64,000 nucleotides of DNA from Allantophomopsis cytisporea (taxonomy: Eukaryota > Ascomycota > Leotiomycetes > Phacidiales > Phacidiaceae). The notes below the pieces were generated by a model, which was given only the letters and a program-made list of their open reading frames with translations, searched no databases and was not told the DNA's origin. Shown piece after piece: positions 36,243 through 46,392 of the stretch (the first letter of the stretch is position 1; the number at the start of each line of letters is the position of its first letter). The stretch spans positions 434,001 to 498,000 of the forward strand of contig CP103035.1 of the NCBI GenBank assembly GCA_024752435.1. The letters are read 5' to 3'. Made by a program: the position numbers and the translations under genes.

Positions 36243-36976
36243 TTAAGAGCGTGGAGCCTCCTTGGCCTCAACAGCGAGCTGCTCACCCATGGCAGTAAGG
36301 ACAATGACGTCTGTTGAATTTATTAGTCAAAACTGATCTATATGAATTTTGGTTTTATGGTACTCACTGGTGTCCTTCTCCTCGGTGGTGAAGAGCTTCT
36401 CAATCTTGTCACCAATCTCACCATCTGGAACCTTAACATCATCCTTGGTCTCGCCGTCATCGGCCATCAAGGAAAGGAAACCATCGTCAGAGATGTCAAG
36501 CTATTGAAATAATCGTCAGTCACTGAAATGCAGTACAAAACAATTGGGCTTATCTTACGAGCTGGTACTCCTTGCGGGTGACGTTTGGAACATCCATGTT
36601 GTGGGTGGATGGGCACAACTCTTCGAGCTTCTTGCCGGTGAAGATATCGATGGCGACCAAGTGAACCTTGGCGTGACCGTGCTTACCAGTCTTGGAGGTG
36701 GACATGTCGACGATCTTGCAAGGACGGTTCTTGATGCAGACGAATCCGTTCTTTCTCAAGGCAGAACACTGCATTGGGTAGGTAGCAGAAGCTCCGGCAT
36801 CGGCCGAGTCGAAGGTGTGCTCATGCTGTAGAAAGTGTCAGCTCTTCTGGTGGTTTTTGTTGATATTTCGAGACGTTGAAAGTTCGCGCGCCCGCTGTTC
36901 TTTTGAAGGTGGGGCGAGGCGCTGCGGGGTTTCGCTTTCTTGAGGGGGCAAAACTCACCTGGGCATCGTCCGCCAT
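36243..36976 (-). CDS. Translation factor eIF5A
   Basis: A 161-residue protein from four exons: 36959-36976, 36559-36825, 36368-36500 and 36243-36310. The first exon holds only six codons (MADDAQ). The hypusination loop STSKTGKHGHAK is intact, with Lys54 as the expected hypusine site. The SH3-like N-domain (CSALRKNGFVCIKNRPCKIVDM) and OB-fold C-domain (LDISDDGFLSLM...) are complete. eIF5A promotes peptide-bond formation at stalling sequences and termination on cytosolic ribosomes. Length matches the family. It is divergent from VPS52. Confidence 0.97.
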
Positions 36977-37390
36977 TGTGATGTTTTTGAGGTAAGGATG
37001 GGAGTGAGTTGCGAAAGGTGTTGTTTTTGAATCAAAGAGGTCTCAAGAGCGGTGTTGAGCGTATGAATGAGAGAACAAATTCGAGGACGAGAGAGATCAA
37101 TCTGGATGTGTGGGCAACAACTTCCTCGTTCTAAGCTAAAAACTTGACTTCGGATATGTAGCCAATGAGCGTTTAGTATGCCTGAGGCCTTATTGGATAC
37201 AGTGGCTCATACGTTTCCCAAGACCGTCCAAAGTGCGTCTGATCTACAGGCGTTATCCACTCAGAGTCACCACAGTTACGACAGAATCGTTCATAGATGC
37301 CTCGGAGTGCAGGCTGGCCACTGCATTGTTAGGATCTTCCTCCGCTGACCTACGGTGAAGTGAGGAGTGGCAGCGTTCGTTGCTGGGTGA

Positions 37391-37466
37391 GGTAGGTAGG
37401 TACCTTACTACGTACCTATGTAGTACGTAGGTAGGTAGGTAGTAGGTAGGTAAGTACCTAGGTAGA
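37391..37466. repeat. GTAG-rich microsatellite with inverted ctacgtac/gtacgtag arms
   Basis: Interrupted repeats of ggta/gtag surround an inverted repeat made of ctacgtac and gtacgtag about seven bases apart. Confidence 0.75.
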
Positions 37467-37650
37467 GTATGTACTTCTTTAGGTATTTATCCAGCGTCGG
37501 TAAGGGAATTCATCCATACATAGGCAACGTAGCTAACTAGGTGCACCACCAAGTGTGGCACGATACAGGAATCGAATAGATTGGTGATGTGAATGGTAGT
37601 TATGGATCTCAGTCTCTCGTGTATGGGACAACGGGCATGAGCATGAGCTT

Positions 37651-37674
37651 AGGCACAGGCACAGGCACAGGCAC
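37651..37674. repeat. Tandem hexamer aggcac, four copies
   Basis: Four perfect copies in the region between eIF5A and VPS52. Confidence 0.85.
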
Positions 37675-37885
37675 ACATACTCATTGAATTCGTTACCTTG
37701 CACTCTACTTCGCTCTTGATTTTTTACGATGTACAGCGGCGTGCAAATGCATGCCTTTGTTGTTGATCACTGAACGAGACGAATCAGAAGCACAGCAATC
37801 ATTAAATATCTACAAGTACCAACATAGAGTAATACTGGTATATTCCAATAATATGAATCTTCAGGATCACCAAATAAAATAGCAG

Positions 37886-37924
37886 GCCAGCAAGCCAGTA
37901 AGCCAGCAAGCCAGCCAGCAAGCC
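37886..37924. repeat. Imperfect agccagca repeat
   Basis: Runs of ccag/aagc words; low-complexity sequence upstream of VPS52. Confidence 0.6.
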
Positions 37925-38243
37925 ACCCAAGACCCAGGTTTAGTTCTACCGTCACGCCCGTTTTCAGAACCTTGATGCGGAGCACCTATCCGTAAGGTCT
38001 TGAAAGGAAGTACCTAACCGCAACGGCAACTTCCCTACCGCAAGTACGGAATACTCCCTAGCTCTCCTCGCAATCTGGAGCTCGAGTACGGAATACTGTA
38101 CCTACCGCATTGAGTTGCTATCACTTACGTATCATTTGTGATCTACATCAACAACCACGAATTCATTTTACCTGGTCTACTGTCACAATAATATCGACTT
38201 TCGCTAGTCGGGCCCCTACGTACTTGATATCGTTCCTGTCTCG

Positions 38244-38249
38244 ATGTGA
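38244..38249 (+). promoter_or_regulatory. Minimal start-stop uORF before VPS52
   Basis: The sequence ATGTGATG has an ATG followed at once by TGA, and the A of that TGA begins the next ATG, at 38249, which is in frame with VPS52. Such start-stop elements can stall or recycle ribosomes. Confidence 0.4.
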
Positions 38250-38260
38250 TGCAGACATCA

Positions 38261-40345
38261 ATGTGGCTCGATCGTCTCTCTGGACACTCAACGCCTTCTC
38301 AATCACCTCCTCCCGGCAGTCGAAGCTATTCACCAGGACCACGAAGGCCTACACATCTTGCGCCAAACGCCGCTCCTCGACGACCGATCTATAACCCTCG
38401 ATCTTCTTCCCTTTCTCTAATCACCAATGATTCAACGTCATCCCTATTGTCCATATCCGGAAAACCTAATGGTTCAACACTCAAACAAACAACCACAGCC
38501 CCCATCGATGTAGCAGATCCATTAGAGGTGCTCAAGAAATTGATTGGAAGTGACATACCCACTGCAATCGATGCGTCTAATAAAAACATACCTGAGCAGC
38601 CGGATCATGACGACTTAGACTTCGGAGGGTTGAGCTTGAAAGAACTGGCCAAAATAGACAATGAGGACCCTAGTGATGCACATGTATATAGATCACAGAC
38701 AGTCGAGGAATGTATGTACAAACCCCTGGACTTATCGAGAACATTGATATGCTCATGCTTGGGGTGACAGATGAGAAAGAGAAGGAGAAATTCGAAGATC
38801 TTCACCGATCAATACGTGCATGCGACGAAGTTCTGAAGAATGTCGAGATTAACCTTACGAGTTTTCAAAATGACCTTGGGGCTGTCTCTGCTGAAATTGA
38901 AACACTCCAAGCACGTTCATTAGCGCTGAGCATTCGCCTTGAGAATCGAAAGACGGTGGAAAAAGCACTGGGACCAGTTGTCGAAGAAATCAGTATACCC
39001 CCAGCTGTCATTAGAAAAATCACCGAAGGCACAATCGATGAAGCCTGGATCCGTGCTCTCGGAGAGGTTGAGAAGCGTTCCAAGGCCCTGGATACTAAGT
39101 CCAAAGAGGGCCGAAAAATCAAAGGCATCGATGATCTCAAGCCATTGCTAGGACATTTGATAAATAAGGTATGGCAGTTGAGTATTTATGAGGATTGAGC
39201 TATGCTAACAGCGTTACTAGGCACTGGAGAGAATACGAGACTTCCTAGTCGCCCAGATCAAATCATTGAGATCTCCGAATATCAATGCACAGATCATTCA
39301 GCAACAGCAATTTGTGAGATATAAAGACTTGTATGCTTTCCTTCACCGGCATCATGCTCAATTGGGAGAGGAATTGGGCCAGGCATACATTAACACCATG
39401 AGATGGTATTACTTGAACCAGTTCACCAGATATCACAAAGCCCTTGATAAGTTGCAACTTCATGTCATTGACAAAAATGATGTCCTGGGACAGGATGATG
39501 GTACGCGAAAAACAACTCTATTGAGCTCCTCGAAAACTATGGGCCCCCCTCATGACACGTTCAACCTTGGTCGTCGCATCGACCTCTTGAAGAATTCAAA
39601 CACAACTGCACTTCCGTCCTATCTTGCAGAAGAGGATAAAAACATACATTACCTCGAAGTCCCCTTCCGAAACTTCAACCTTGCACTTGTGGATAATGCG
39701 TCTGCAGAATACTCCTTTTTAACGGCATTTTTTGGTGGTGCCCTTCCATACTCAGCAATTACACGGCATTTCAACTATATCTTTGAGCCTTCATTCCAGC
39801 TGGGACAGACATTGACCAAAACTCTTGTTTCCGAGACGGTTGATGGTCTTGGGCTTCTCTTGTGTGTCAGACTAAACCAGCATTTCGCATTCGAGCTACA
39901 ACGACGAAAGGTTCCCGCTGTAGACGGCTACATCAACGGCACCAACATGCTTCTGTGGCCACGCTTCCAGGTCGTCATGGACATGCATTGCACCTCCGTC
40001 CAAAAGGTGTCCATGCCCAGTAAATCTGCTCTTGCGGCGCAATCTGCAGCGCCTCACTTCCTAACTCAGCGATTCGGCCAATTTCTTCAGGGCATCCTGA
40101 GTCTGAGTACAGAAGCTGGTGACGATGAGCCGGTATCTACTAGTCTTGGACGCTTGAGGAGTGAGATTGAAGGGCTTCTTGGAAGATTGAGCAAGGGGAT
40201 CACGGATGCGAGGAAGAGAGAACGGTTCTTGTACAATAATTTTAGTTTGATTTTGACAATCATCGAGGACGTGGAGGGGAAGTTGGCAGCGGAGCAGAAG
40301 CAGCATTTTATTGGGCTGAAGAAGTTGTATGCTGAGGAGAAGTAA
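38261..40345 (+). CDS. VPS52: Vps52, GARP tethering complex subunit
   Basis: A 657-residue protein from exons 38261-38711, 38771-39168 and 39221-40345. The N-terminal 100 residues are Ser/Pro-rich and disordered (MWLDRLSGHSTPSQ start). The coiled-coil region begins in exon 2 (KFEDLHRSIRACDEVL...IETLQARSLALS), and the Vps52/Sac2 domain follows (ALERIRDFLVAQI, RYKDLYAFL, INTMRWYYLNQF, LLWPRFQVVMDMH). GARP tethers endosome-derived vesicles at the trans-Golgi network. An in-frame ATG at 38249 would add four residues; 38261 is chosen because MWLD is, as I recall, the usual start in filamentous fungi. The first intron splits the Tyr codon of VEEYEKEKEK and keeps the coiled coil in phase. Confidence 0.92.
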
Positions 40346-41064
40346 CACTTGCATATAGAAGAATTCATGACATATAGACATGGAAAACCTTGATATTTGG
40401 GCATAATGTAGAGTAGTTCAGCTATAATGAATTCCTGGAAGCTACTCTGAATATTGTGTGATTCGTGACGATAAACATATCTACACCAATAAGACACTCA
40501 GACAGAGGACGCACAAAGCCACATGAAGCCACTGAGGTCGATGGTGCATGTGCTTGCAACATTAGCACCAGCAGGCAATACAAAGGTTTCGGGACATGAG
40601 TTGTTGCATTGATGATCACGATGGTGTACCAACTCAGGCTCGAAATCTCATCTAGACAATCGCAGTACTCAAACCCAGGTATCTACGTAAAGAGTACATG
40701 TGCACTTCTTACATACTGCACTGAGTGCCAAGCTTTTGACAAGCTTTCTAAATGCCGCGGGATGAGGTCACCTTTACCGCCGCCCCACTCCGCGATTACG
40801 ATTCAAGGCGCAGGCCCCCCCACCTCAGCTCAGATCAAAGAGATAGCTTAAGGTAAGGTAAGTGGTAATTAGCAGGAAATAGGATGGCAGAACCAGCATC
40901 ATGACATCCACCTCCACCTGCTCTTTAGCCTTCAGTTTCAAATTCATCTTCTCCCCTAAATCGTCCAATTCACAATTTCAACATCTAATTCCTTGATCCC
41001 CATCTCTGATACTTACATCTATCATACCCAATAAATCACCGACTGAACCAAGGTTCTAGCCACG
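40346..41064. other. Intergenic region, VPS52 to PSD
   Basis: 3' flank of VPS52 and promoter of the PSD gene. No coding signal is seen. The leader just before 41065 is C/T-rich. Confidence 0.45.
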
Positions 41065-42249
41065 ATGGCCGATACTACCACTACGAATACTCCCCAAATG
41101 TCGGCAGCAGAGACGCACTCCGCTGCTCTCTCCGAAGCCGGGTACAGAGCCTCGGCAGCCGCGCTGGAAGAGTTGACGAACCAAGCTCAAGCAACACACG
41201 ACAACCCCAAAGCCCACCTCCACAAGCCAGCCGACCACAGCGAGTCGCACTCATGGCTCTCCCGGATCCTACCACAGAGCACGATCACCGGGCTAGAATC
41301 GCGCTTTCACATGGGTAACTATGTGCTGGACCGACGCACACAGGAAAAGACTTTCGAGGCAATGAGTGTGTATGTTCGGATCGGCATGCACCTGCTATAT
41401 TGGGGCTCTGCGCAGGAACGCGCGCTCCATTGGCAGCGCACCATTGACCTGCTCAAGGCTGAGAGCGTCAAGATGGGCAAGGAGTACGATGATCCTGCGT
41501 CTAAGGCGCATATCGTGCCATTCATTGAGAGCTTCAACCTCGAGGACAGCATGGCTGAGATGGTCAAGCCCAACCCTGAGAGCTACGCCACCTTCAACGA
41601 GTTCTTTGCCCGCGAGATTCGCCCTGATGCTCGCCCGCCTGCTGAACCGAGCAACGAGCTCTGTCTATCGAGTCCTGCCGACTGCAGACTCACTGTCTGG
41701 CCGACCATCGATCTAGCGACCAAGTACTGGATCAAAGGCTACGGCTTCTCGCTCGAGAAACTCCTCGGATCTTCTGAGCTCGCTGAGCAATTCGCCGGCG
41801 GCTCGCTCGCTATCGCACGTCTAGCACCCCAGGATTATCACCGCTGGCACGCGCCAGTCTCGGGCACGGTGAAGAGCATTGTGGAGATTCCTGGAGCGTA
41901 TTACACTGTCAATCCGCAGGCTATCAATGAGGAGGGCACGCTGGATGTGTTCTGTGAAAATAGGAGGTCGGTTATGACGGTGCAGCGGGCTGGAACCGGA
42001 GCGCCGATCGCTATCGTTGCTGTGGGAGCAATGCTGGTTGGGAGTATCAATTATGTCGATGGTGTGGGTGTCGGAGCAGACATTCAGCGTGGCCAGTGCC
42101 TTGGTAAGTTTATGTACGGCGGGAGCACGGTTATCGTGGTGCTACCTAAGGGCGAGGTGATATTTGATGAGGATTTGGTAAATGGGAGTGTGAAGGAGGA
42201 TTGCGAGACTTTGGTGAGAGTTGGGGAGAGGATTGGTGTTAAAGCTTAA
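41065..42249 (+). CDS. Phosphatidylserine decarboxylase, GGST (type II) form
   Basis: A 394-residue intronless protein. The catalytic PSD region occupies about residues 150-390: FNEFFAREIRPDARP, SPADCRLTVWP, APQDYHRWHAPVSG (catalytic Asp/His region), and the self-cleavage motif GGST near residue 350 in KFMYGGSTVIVVLP, whose Ser becomes the pyruvoyl cofactor. PSDs convert phosphatidylserine to phosphatidylethanolamine. GGST is the Psd2-type motif, whereas mitochondrial Psd1 has LGST. Unlike yeast Psd2 there is no C2 domain, and unlike Psd1 there is no clear transmembrane or targeting segment, so a soluble or peripherally bound enzyme is likely. The gene is GC-rich in third positions and has no introns, unlike its neighbours. 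Confidence 0.9.
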   Translation: MADTTTTNTPQMSAAETHSAALSEAGYRASAAALEELTNQAQATHDNPKAHLHKPADHSESHSWLSRILPQSTITGLESRFHMGNYVLDRRTQEKTFEAMSVYVRIGMHLLYWGSAQERALHWQRTIDLLKAESVKMGKEYDDPASKAHIVPFIESFNLEDSMAEMVKPNPESYATFNEFFAREIRPDARPPAEPSNELCLSSPADCRLTVWPTIDLATKYWIKGYGFSLEKLLGSSELAEQFAGGSLAIARLAPQDYHRWHAPVSGTVKSIVEIPGAYYTVNPQAINEEGTLDVFCENRRSVMTVQRAGTGAPIAIVAVGAMLVGSINYVDGVGVGADIQRGQCLGKFMYGGSTVIVVLPKGEVIFDEDLVNGSVKEDCETLVRVGERIGVKA

Positions 42250-42852
42250 TTTATGCTGAGGCTTTGGACTAATTGCAAAGGTTGTAGGTGTGTCAGTGAT
42301 ATATGATTGTATGTTGCGAGTAAAATTCGAGGGGGTTTGGTGGCTTTTGTAGAGCTAGTTGGGATATCTTAAAATACATATCAGGAATATGTCTTGATTT
42401 AAAGGTCCAATATTTAGTGATTTTGCTCGTTCATAGTAACTCATAGTCGATCTTTTCTCTAAATAGCCTTTATTCTACTATGCCCTAGCTGTCAGGTATG
42501 CTTGTGTTGAGAATATAGCTCAAGTGAGAATATGTATGATCGCCTGCAGACGAACGTTTGCAATGAATAGTGGATCTGTTATAGAACTCCTGCAATAATT
42601 ACATATGGCCTCAACCTCATATCATTCTGGACGATTTCAATTGGTCCTCTTTCTTATACCAGCAAAAGTTCCACCGCAATCATAAGCACATCGTACACAC
42701 TACCTCTCCACAGCAAAATCGCAATCACAACGTATATTAGTGAGCATTTTACAATAATAATCACTAGCTACGCTTGCTTGAGTCGCCATCCACAACGTGA
42801 TTGCAACCACACCACCCAGACCGCCGCATAACTTTGTACCTAGGTGGTCACT
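42250..42852. other. Convergent intergenic region, PSD / SEC62
   Basis: AT-rich 3' flanks of two convergent genes. I see nothing else. Confidence 0.5.
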
Positions 42853-44128
42853 TTACTCGTCAAAAACCTCCTCAACTTGTGGAGCAGTATTTCGCTGTGT
42901 GGGCGCTGCCGTGTTTATTTGCGGTGCGGCACCCGAGGTCGTGGCTTGAGCGGGTGCTGGCTGGCCTGTCATGGCGGCCATTGCGGCACCTGCGTTGGCA
43001 GAACCTTTAGATTTGCTCTTCTTAGACTTCTTCTTCTCCTGGAAGGTTTGTTAGTTTCGTTGGTGGGAAGATAAGGGGTAAGGGATAAAAAGTGGAGTGC
43101 ATACCTCTTGCCAGCCCCAAAGCGGTCTGAAAGAATCAAAGAATCCAACATCCTCGAAGAGGTTGGGGTACAGCCAGAGTCCAGGCGGCGTAACGAACAT
43201 GGTAATGCCAAAGAGGATGAGGCGGAAGATGGCCATGACGAAGAATAGACCGATCAAACCTAGCATTCCCATGGAGAGGTACCAGACGCCCAAGCGCATC
43301 TTCATCGGCCAGAGAGGGAACATGACTATAGCAAATACTACGGCTAAGGCTGCAGCCGCATACAGCTTCATCTTAATCTGACTTCCCTCGTACAACCAGG
43401 CAAAGTGTAGGTCTTCCTTACATTCCTGCTGCTGCTCGATTTTGACTGTCCACAGTCCCTTGATTCGCTTCGTCTTCGCAGGCGGTGCATGACCGTGGCC
43501 CTCGTGGGGATCAATCTTGGAGACGCGGAGCGCAAGCAGGGAGAGAGGGAGAAGCTTGAAGGTGTTCTCGAGTGATGCTCTGTCTGTAATTTCAGGGAGG
43601 AGCGGGTTTTTCGATCGAGCCTTTTTGTATGCATCGGATTGCAGGGCGCGGAGCGCTCTTTTGACTATTTGGATGATTCAGTTGCCATTACGAGTAATGA
43701 GCGGTATAATCCCTACCTTTAAACATCTGCTTGCGCTGGCCATTTAGAATGCACGTTCTTGTCTTAAGGTCCTGGCTCTGAAGGAATTTCGCAACAGCAA
43801 TGGCTTCTGGCTTGGGGGGTCCCGGTTGAATAGGTTGCATCTGGTTTTGTTGCTGCTGGGCTTGAGCTTGAGCTTGTTGTTGCTGCGCAGCTTGCATTCG
43901 TGCTTGCTGTTGTCGCAAAGCTTGTTTTTTAAGCTGCTCAACGAATTGGGGAACCGTCATGCCATTTTTCTCGGCATCGATAGCTAATTGTCTTTGCATG
44001 GCCTGGATCTGTTGTGGAGTTGGCTGCTGACCCGGCTGGAGAGGTGGTACGCCTTGTAACGGTCCTGGCGGTCCTTGCGGTTGTCCTTGTGGCTGGCCTT
44101 GCGGCGGCGGAGGTTGAGCTGTAGCCAT
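42853..44128 (-). CDS. SEC62: Sec62, ER post-translational translocation subunit
   Basis: A 385-residue protein from exons 43717-44128, 43105-43664 and 42853-43038. Residues 1-100 are a Pro/Gln-rich arm with polyglutamine-like runs. The conserved cytosolic domain follows (AVAKFLQSQDLKTRTCILNGQRKQMFKVKRALRAL in outline). Two hydrophobic helices follow (LYAAAALAVVFAIVMFPLWP and YLSMGMLGLIGLFFVMAIF), with the typical GLWLYPNLFEDVGFFDSF segment after the second. The tail is Lys-rich, then Ala/Thr-rich, ending EEVFDE. Sec62 works with Sec63 at the Sec61 channel. The N-terminal Gln/Pro arm is longer than in yeast. Confidence 0.93.
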
Positions 44129-46392
44129 GATAAGCAGCTGTTATTATCCCTTTGTCCGTTAGTTGATGGAAGGGTTGGAATTTTTTGATGTGCCAAGCGC
44201 AAGAAAGTTGAAGGGACAGGTGGTGAGAGTGATGTATCACTGCTCAATTAGAATGCGCAACTTTGGCAGGGATCGACCTGCACAGACTCGAGTACGGAGT
44301 GACAAGCCACACTTGAGTAAGCGCCATTATGGGAGATGTGGCTTAAGAATGAGTGAGCCACAAGGTGTTTAACCTTACATAGAACGAGAAGAAGTAAATA
44401 CCTAACTTAGTATACCTAAGGCACTTATTGTAATTTCCTTTAGCTTTATTATCTAGGTAGTAAGTATTGATAAACAGGTCCAGGAAATAGTAGATGGGAT
44501 ATACGAGTAGAATAAGTATATTAAAATATATTTTATATTAGAGTATGTTGTATCGAAACTAATAGTATATGATTTGCAAGTAGCTAATACTATACAACCC
44601 TTTTTGTACTCAAACGAATTATTCTCTATTACTTCTTCAAATATTAACTTTCACTACTTTTACTGATAGCTCTCGTTTTTATATAATAGTCGTAGTATAC
44701 TAGAGTATAAAAATATAAAACCCTCTACTAATAAGTATACAAAGTACAATAATAGCGTTGACGGTAGATTAGCAAAAGATTTTACATAGTACAACTCAGT
44801 TTCGAGCGAAAACTATTCTATTGCTAGTTCAAATCCTATTTTAATATTACCTAACAATCTCGTTGAGAGTTTTTGTATTTTGTTGCTACTTCTTGCTTAT
44901 TATATGCATTATAAGTCGATACTTTGAGCCGATGATCCTTGCTATTGTATCTGTAATAAAGATATTGAATATGTTAAGACATCTATGCAAAATCCCAATC
45001 TTCTGAAATTGCTAGACAGTTTACAAAGGCTTAGATTATCGATATTCGGATATCGTCTTTATAACTTTCAAGAAGATCTTAATAATCCGATCGTTATCTT
45101 CTTCTTTATCGACATATCTAATCAAAACAGGGGCGAACTCAATACTCTGTCCGCAATATAGCTCTAAGTTTGAAACTCAGTTATAAGAGACTTTACTTCG
45201 TACTTGAATCTTGTAATCTCCAAGACTGTATTTCGTTCTTTTATTGCTGCCCGAGCTACTCGATCGTTGATCCGGTCATGAAATTCAAGATCGGAAAAGT
45301 CGTAGTTAGGCAGTCGTAGTAAAGAGCCTCCGTCGAGGTGCATACTATAGGGCTGAAATTGATCTAATTTGTAGCTAAGTTATGTTGTCTGATTTCTGAA
45401 CTGTAAGGGTGTATCGCTTTTCATTCTACACCGGAGTTTTTGAAGCATCGATAAGATCCAATTGCCTTTCTGTCCGCACATCTCGGAAAATAACGTTTTT
45501 GCCACGCATCGAGAAGTGAATTACTCGTTGACCTCATCCAATACGATACAGATAGTCATCTTCCATCAAGCCGCGGGACAGCAATGCCTCCGTGTCGCTC
45601 ATCCTTACCAAAAATTCTATTCGTTGAGTCAGTATGCGTAATTAATCACTCGCGAACAGAGGCAAAAGAGCTACTGACCAGGAGGGCACAAATAGCATGA
45701 TGTAAAACAAGTCAAAAATTGACTGCTATAGAACAAATTGATGCGCAAAACCAAGTTGACATAGCTTCGCGTGACTCGATGCGTAAATTCATCACTGCAA
45801 CAGGTCCACGCATGAGAGGAGAAATAAAAGCTTAAGATTCACATATGATAGTAGGTGATGTCTCGTCGAGGAAGACAGTACGCCTAACGACTGATTAGCC
45901 GATCGATTGATTCATTCTTACCAGGGTATATTATGCGAGACCATAATCTTTATCTTTTCTATTCCTCCTACAAGGCGGATACTAATTATATTGGTGAACA
46001 TCGATCATAACTGCTTCCTGCTACTTATTGTGGTCTCTGTTCTCACGTGATAAATTCTGCCTTGGTGTCTAGGCTCAGCCTCCAGCGTCACTTCTCGCTC
46101 TTGCATATCTCATCTCGTATGCGCTAAGAGCCTCTTAGGGATTTAGCCAGCATGGTTCTGACATGGCGATGCCCTCATTTCCCATCTTACTTGCTTGCTT
46201 TTCCCTTTCCATAATGTCTGCTTGATACCCGCAAATCTTTTTCTATCATTGTTCATTCCAATTACAATTCTAACTTCATCTTCTGTCTCTTACCTTTCCT
46301 GATTGCTTGGCAAGAAACACGACCATGCTTTCCGGGATCTCCGTTAAATGAGGTGGATACATTGCGTAGCGCTTGTTTGAGGGGACAAAACC
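44129..46392. other. AT-rich island between SEC62 and MTC6 (possible RIP-degraded repeat)
   Basis: From about 44.38 kb the base composition drops sharply: by hand count only 98 of 360 bases in 44401-44760 are G or C (27%). TpA steps are frequent and every frame is closed by stops, continuing with less extreme bias to about 45.5 kb. This is the usual appearance of an old repeat mutated by RIP, but I find no terminal repeats or protein remnant. The last few hundred bases are the MTC6 promoter. Confidence 0.5.

Larger units (their letters stand above)
36977..38260. other. Divergent promoter region, eIF5A / VPS52
   Basis: About 1.3 kb rich in simple repeats (listed separately), and including the eIF5A leader and the VPS52 leader. 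No coding signal is seen. Confidence 0.5.
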
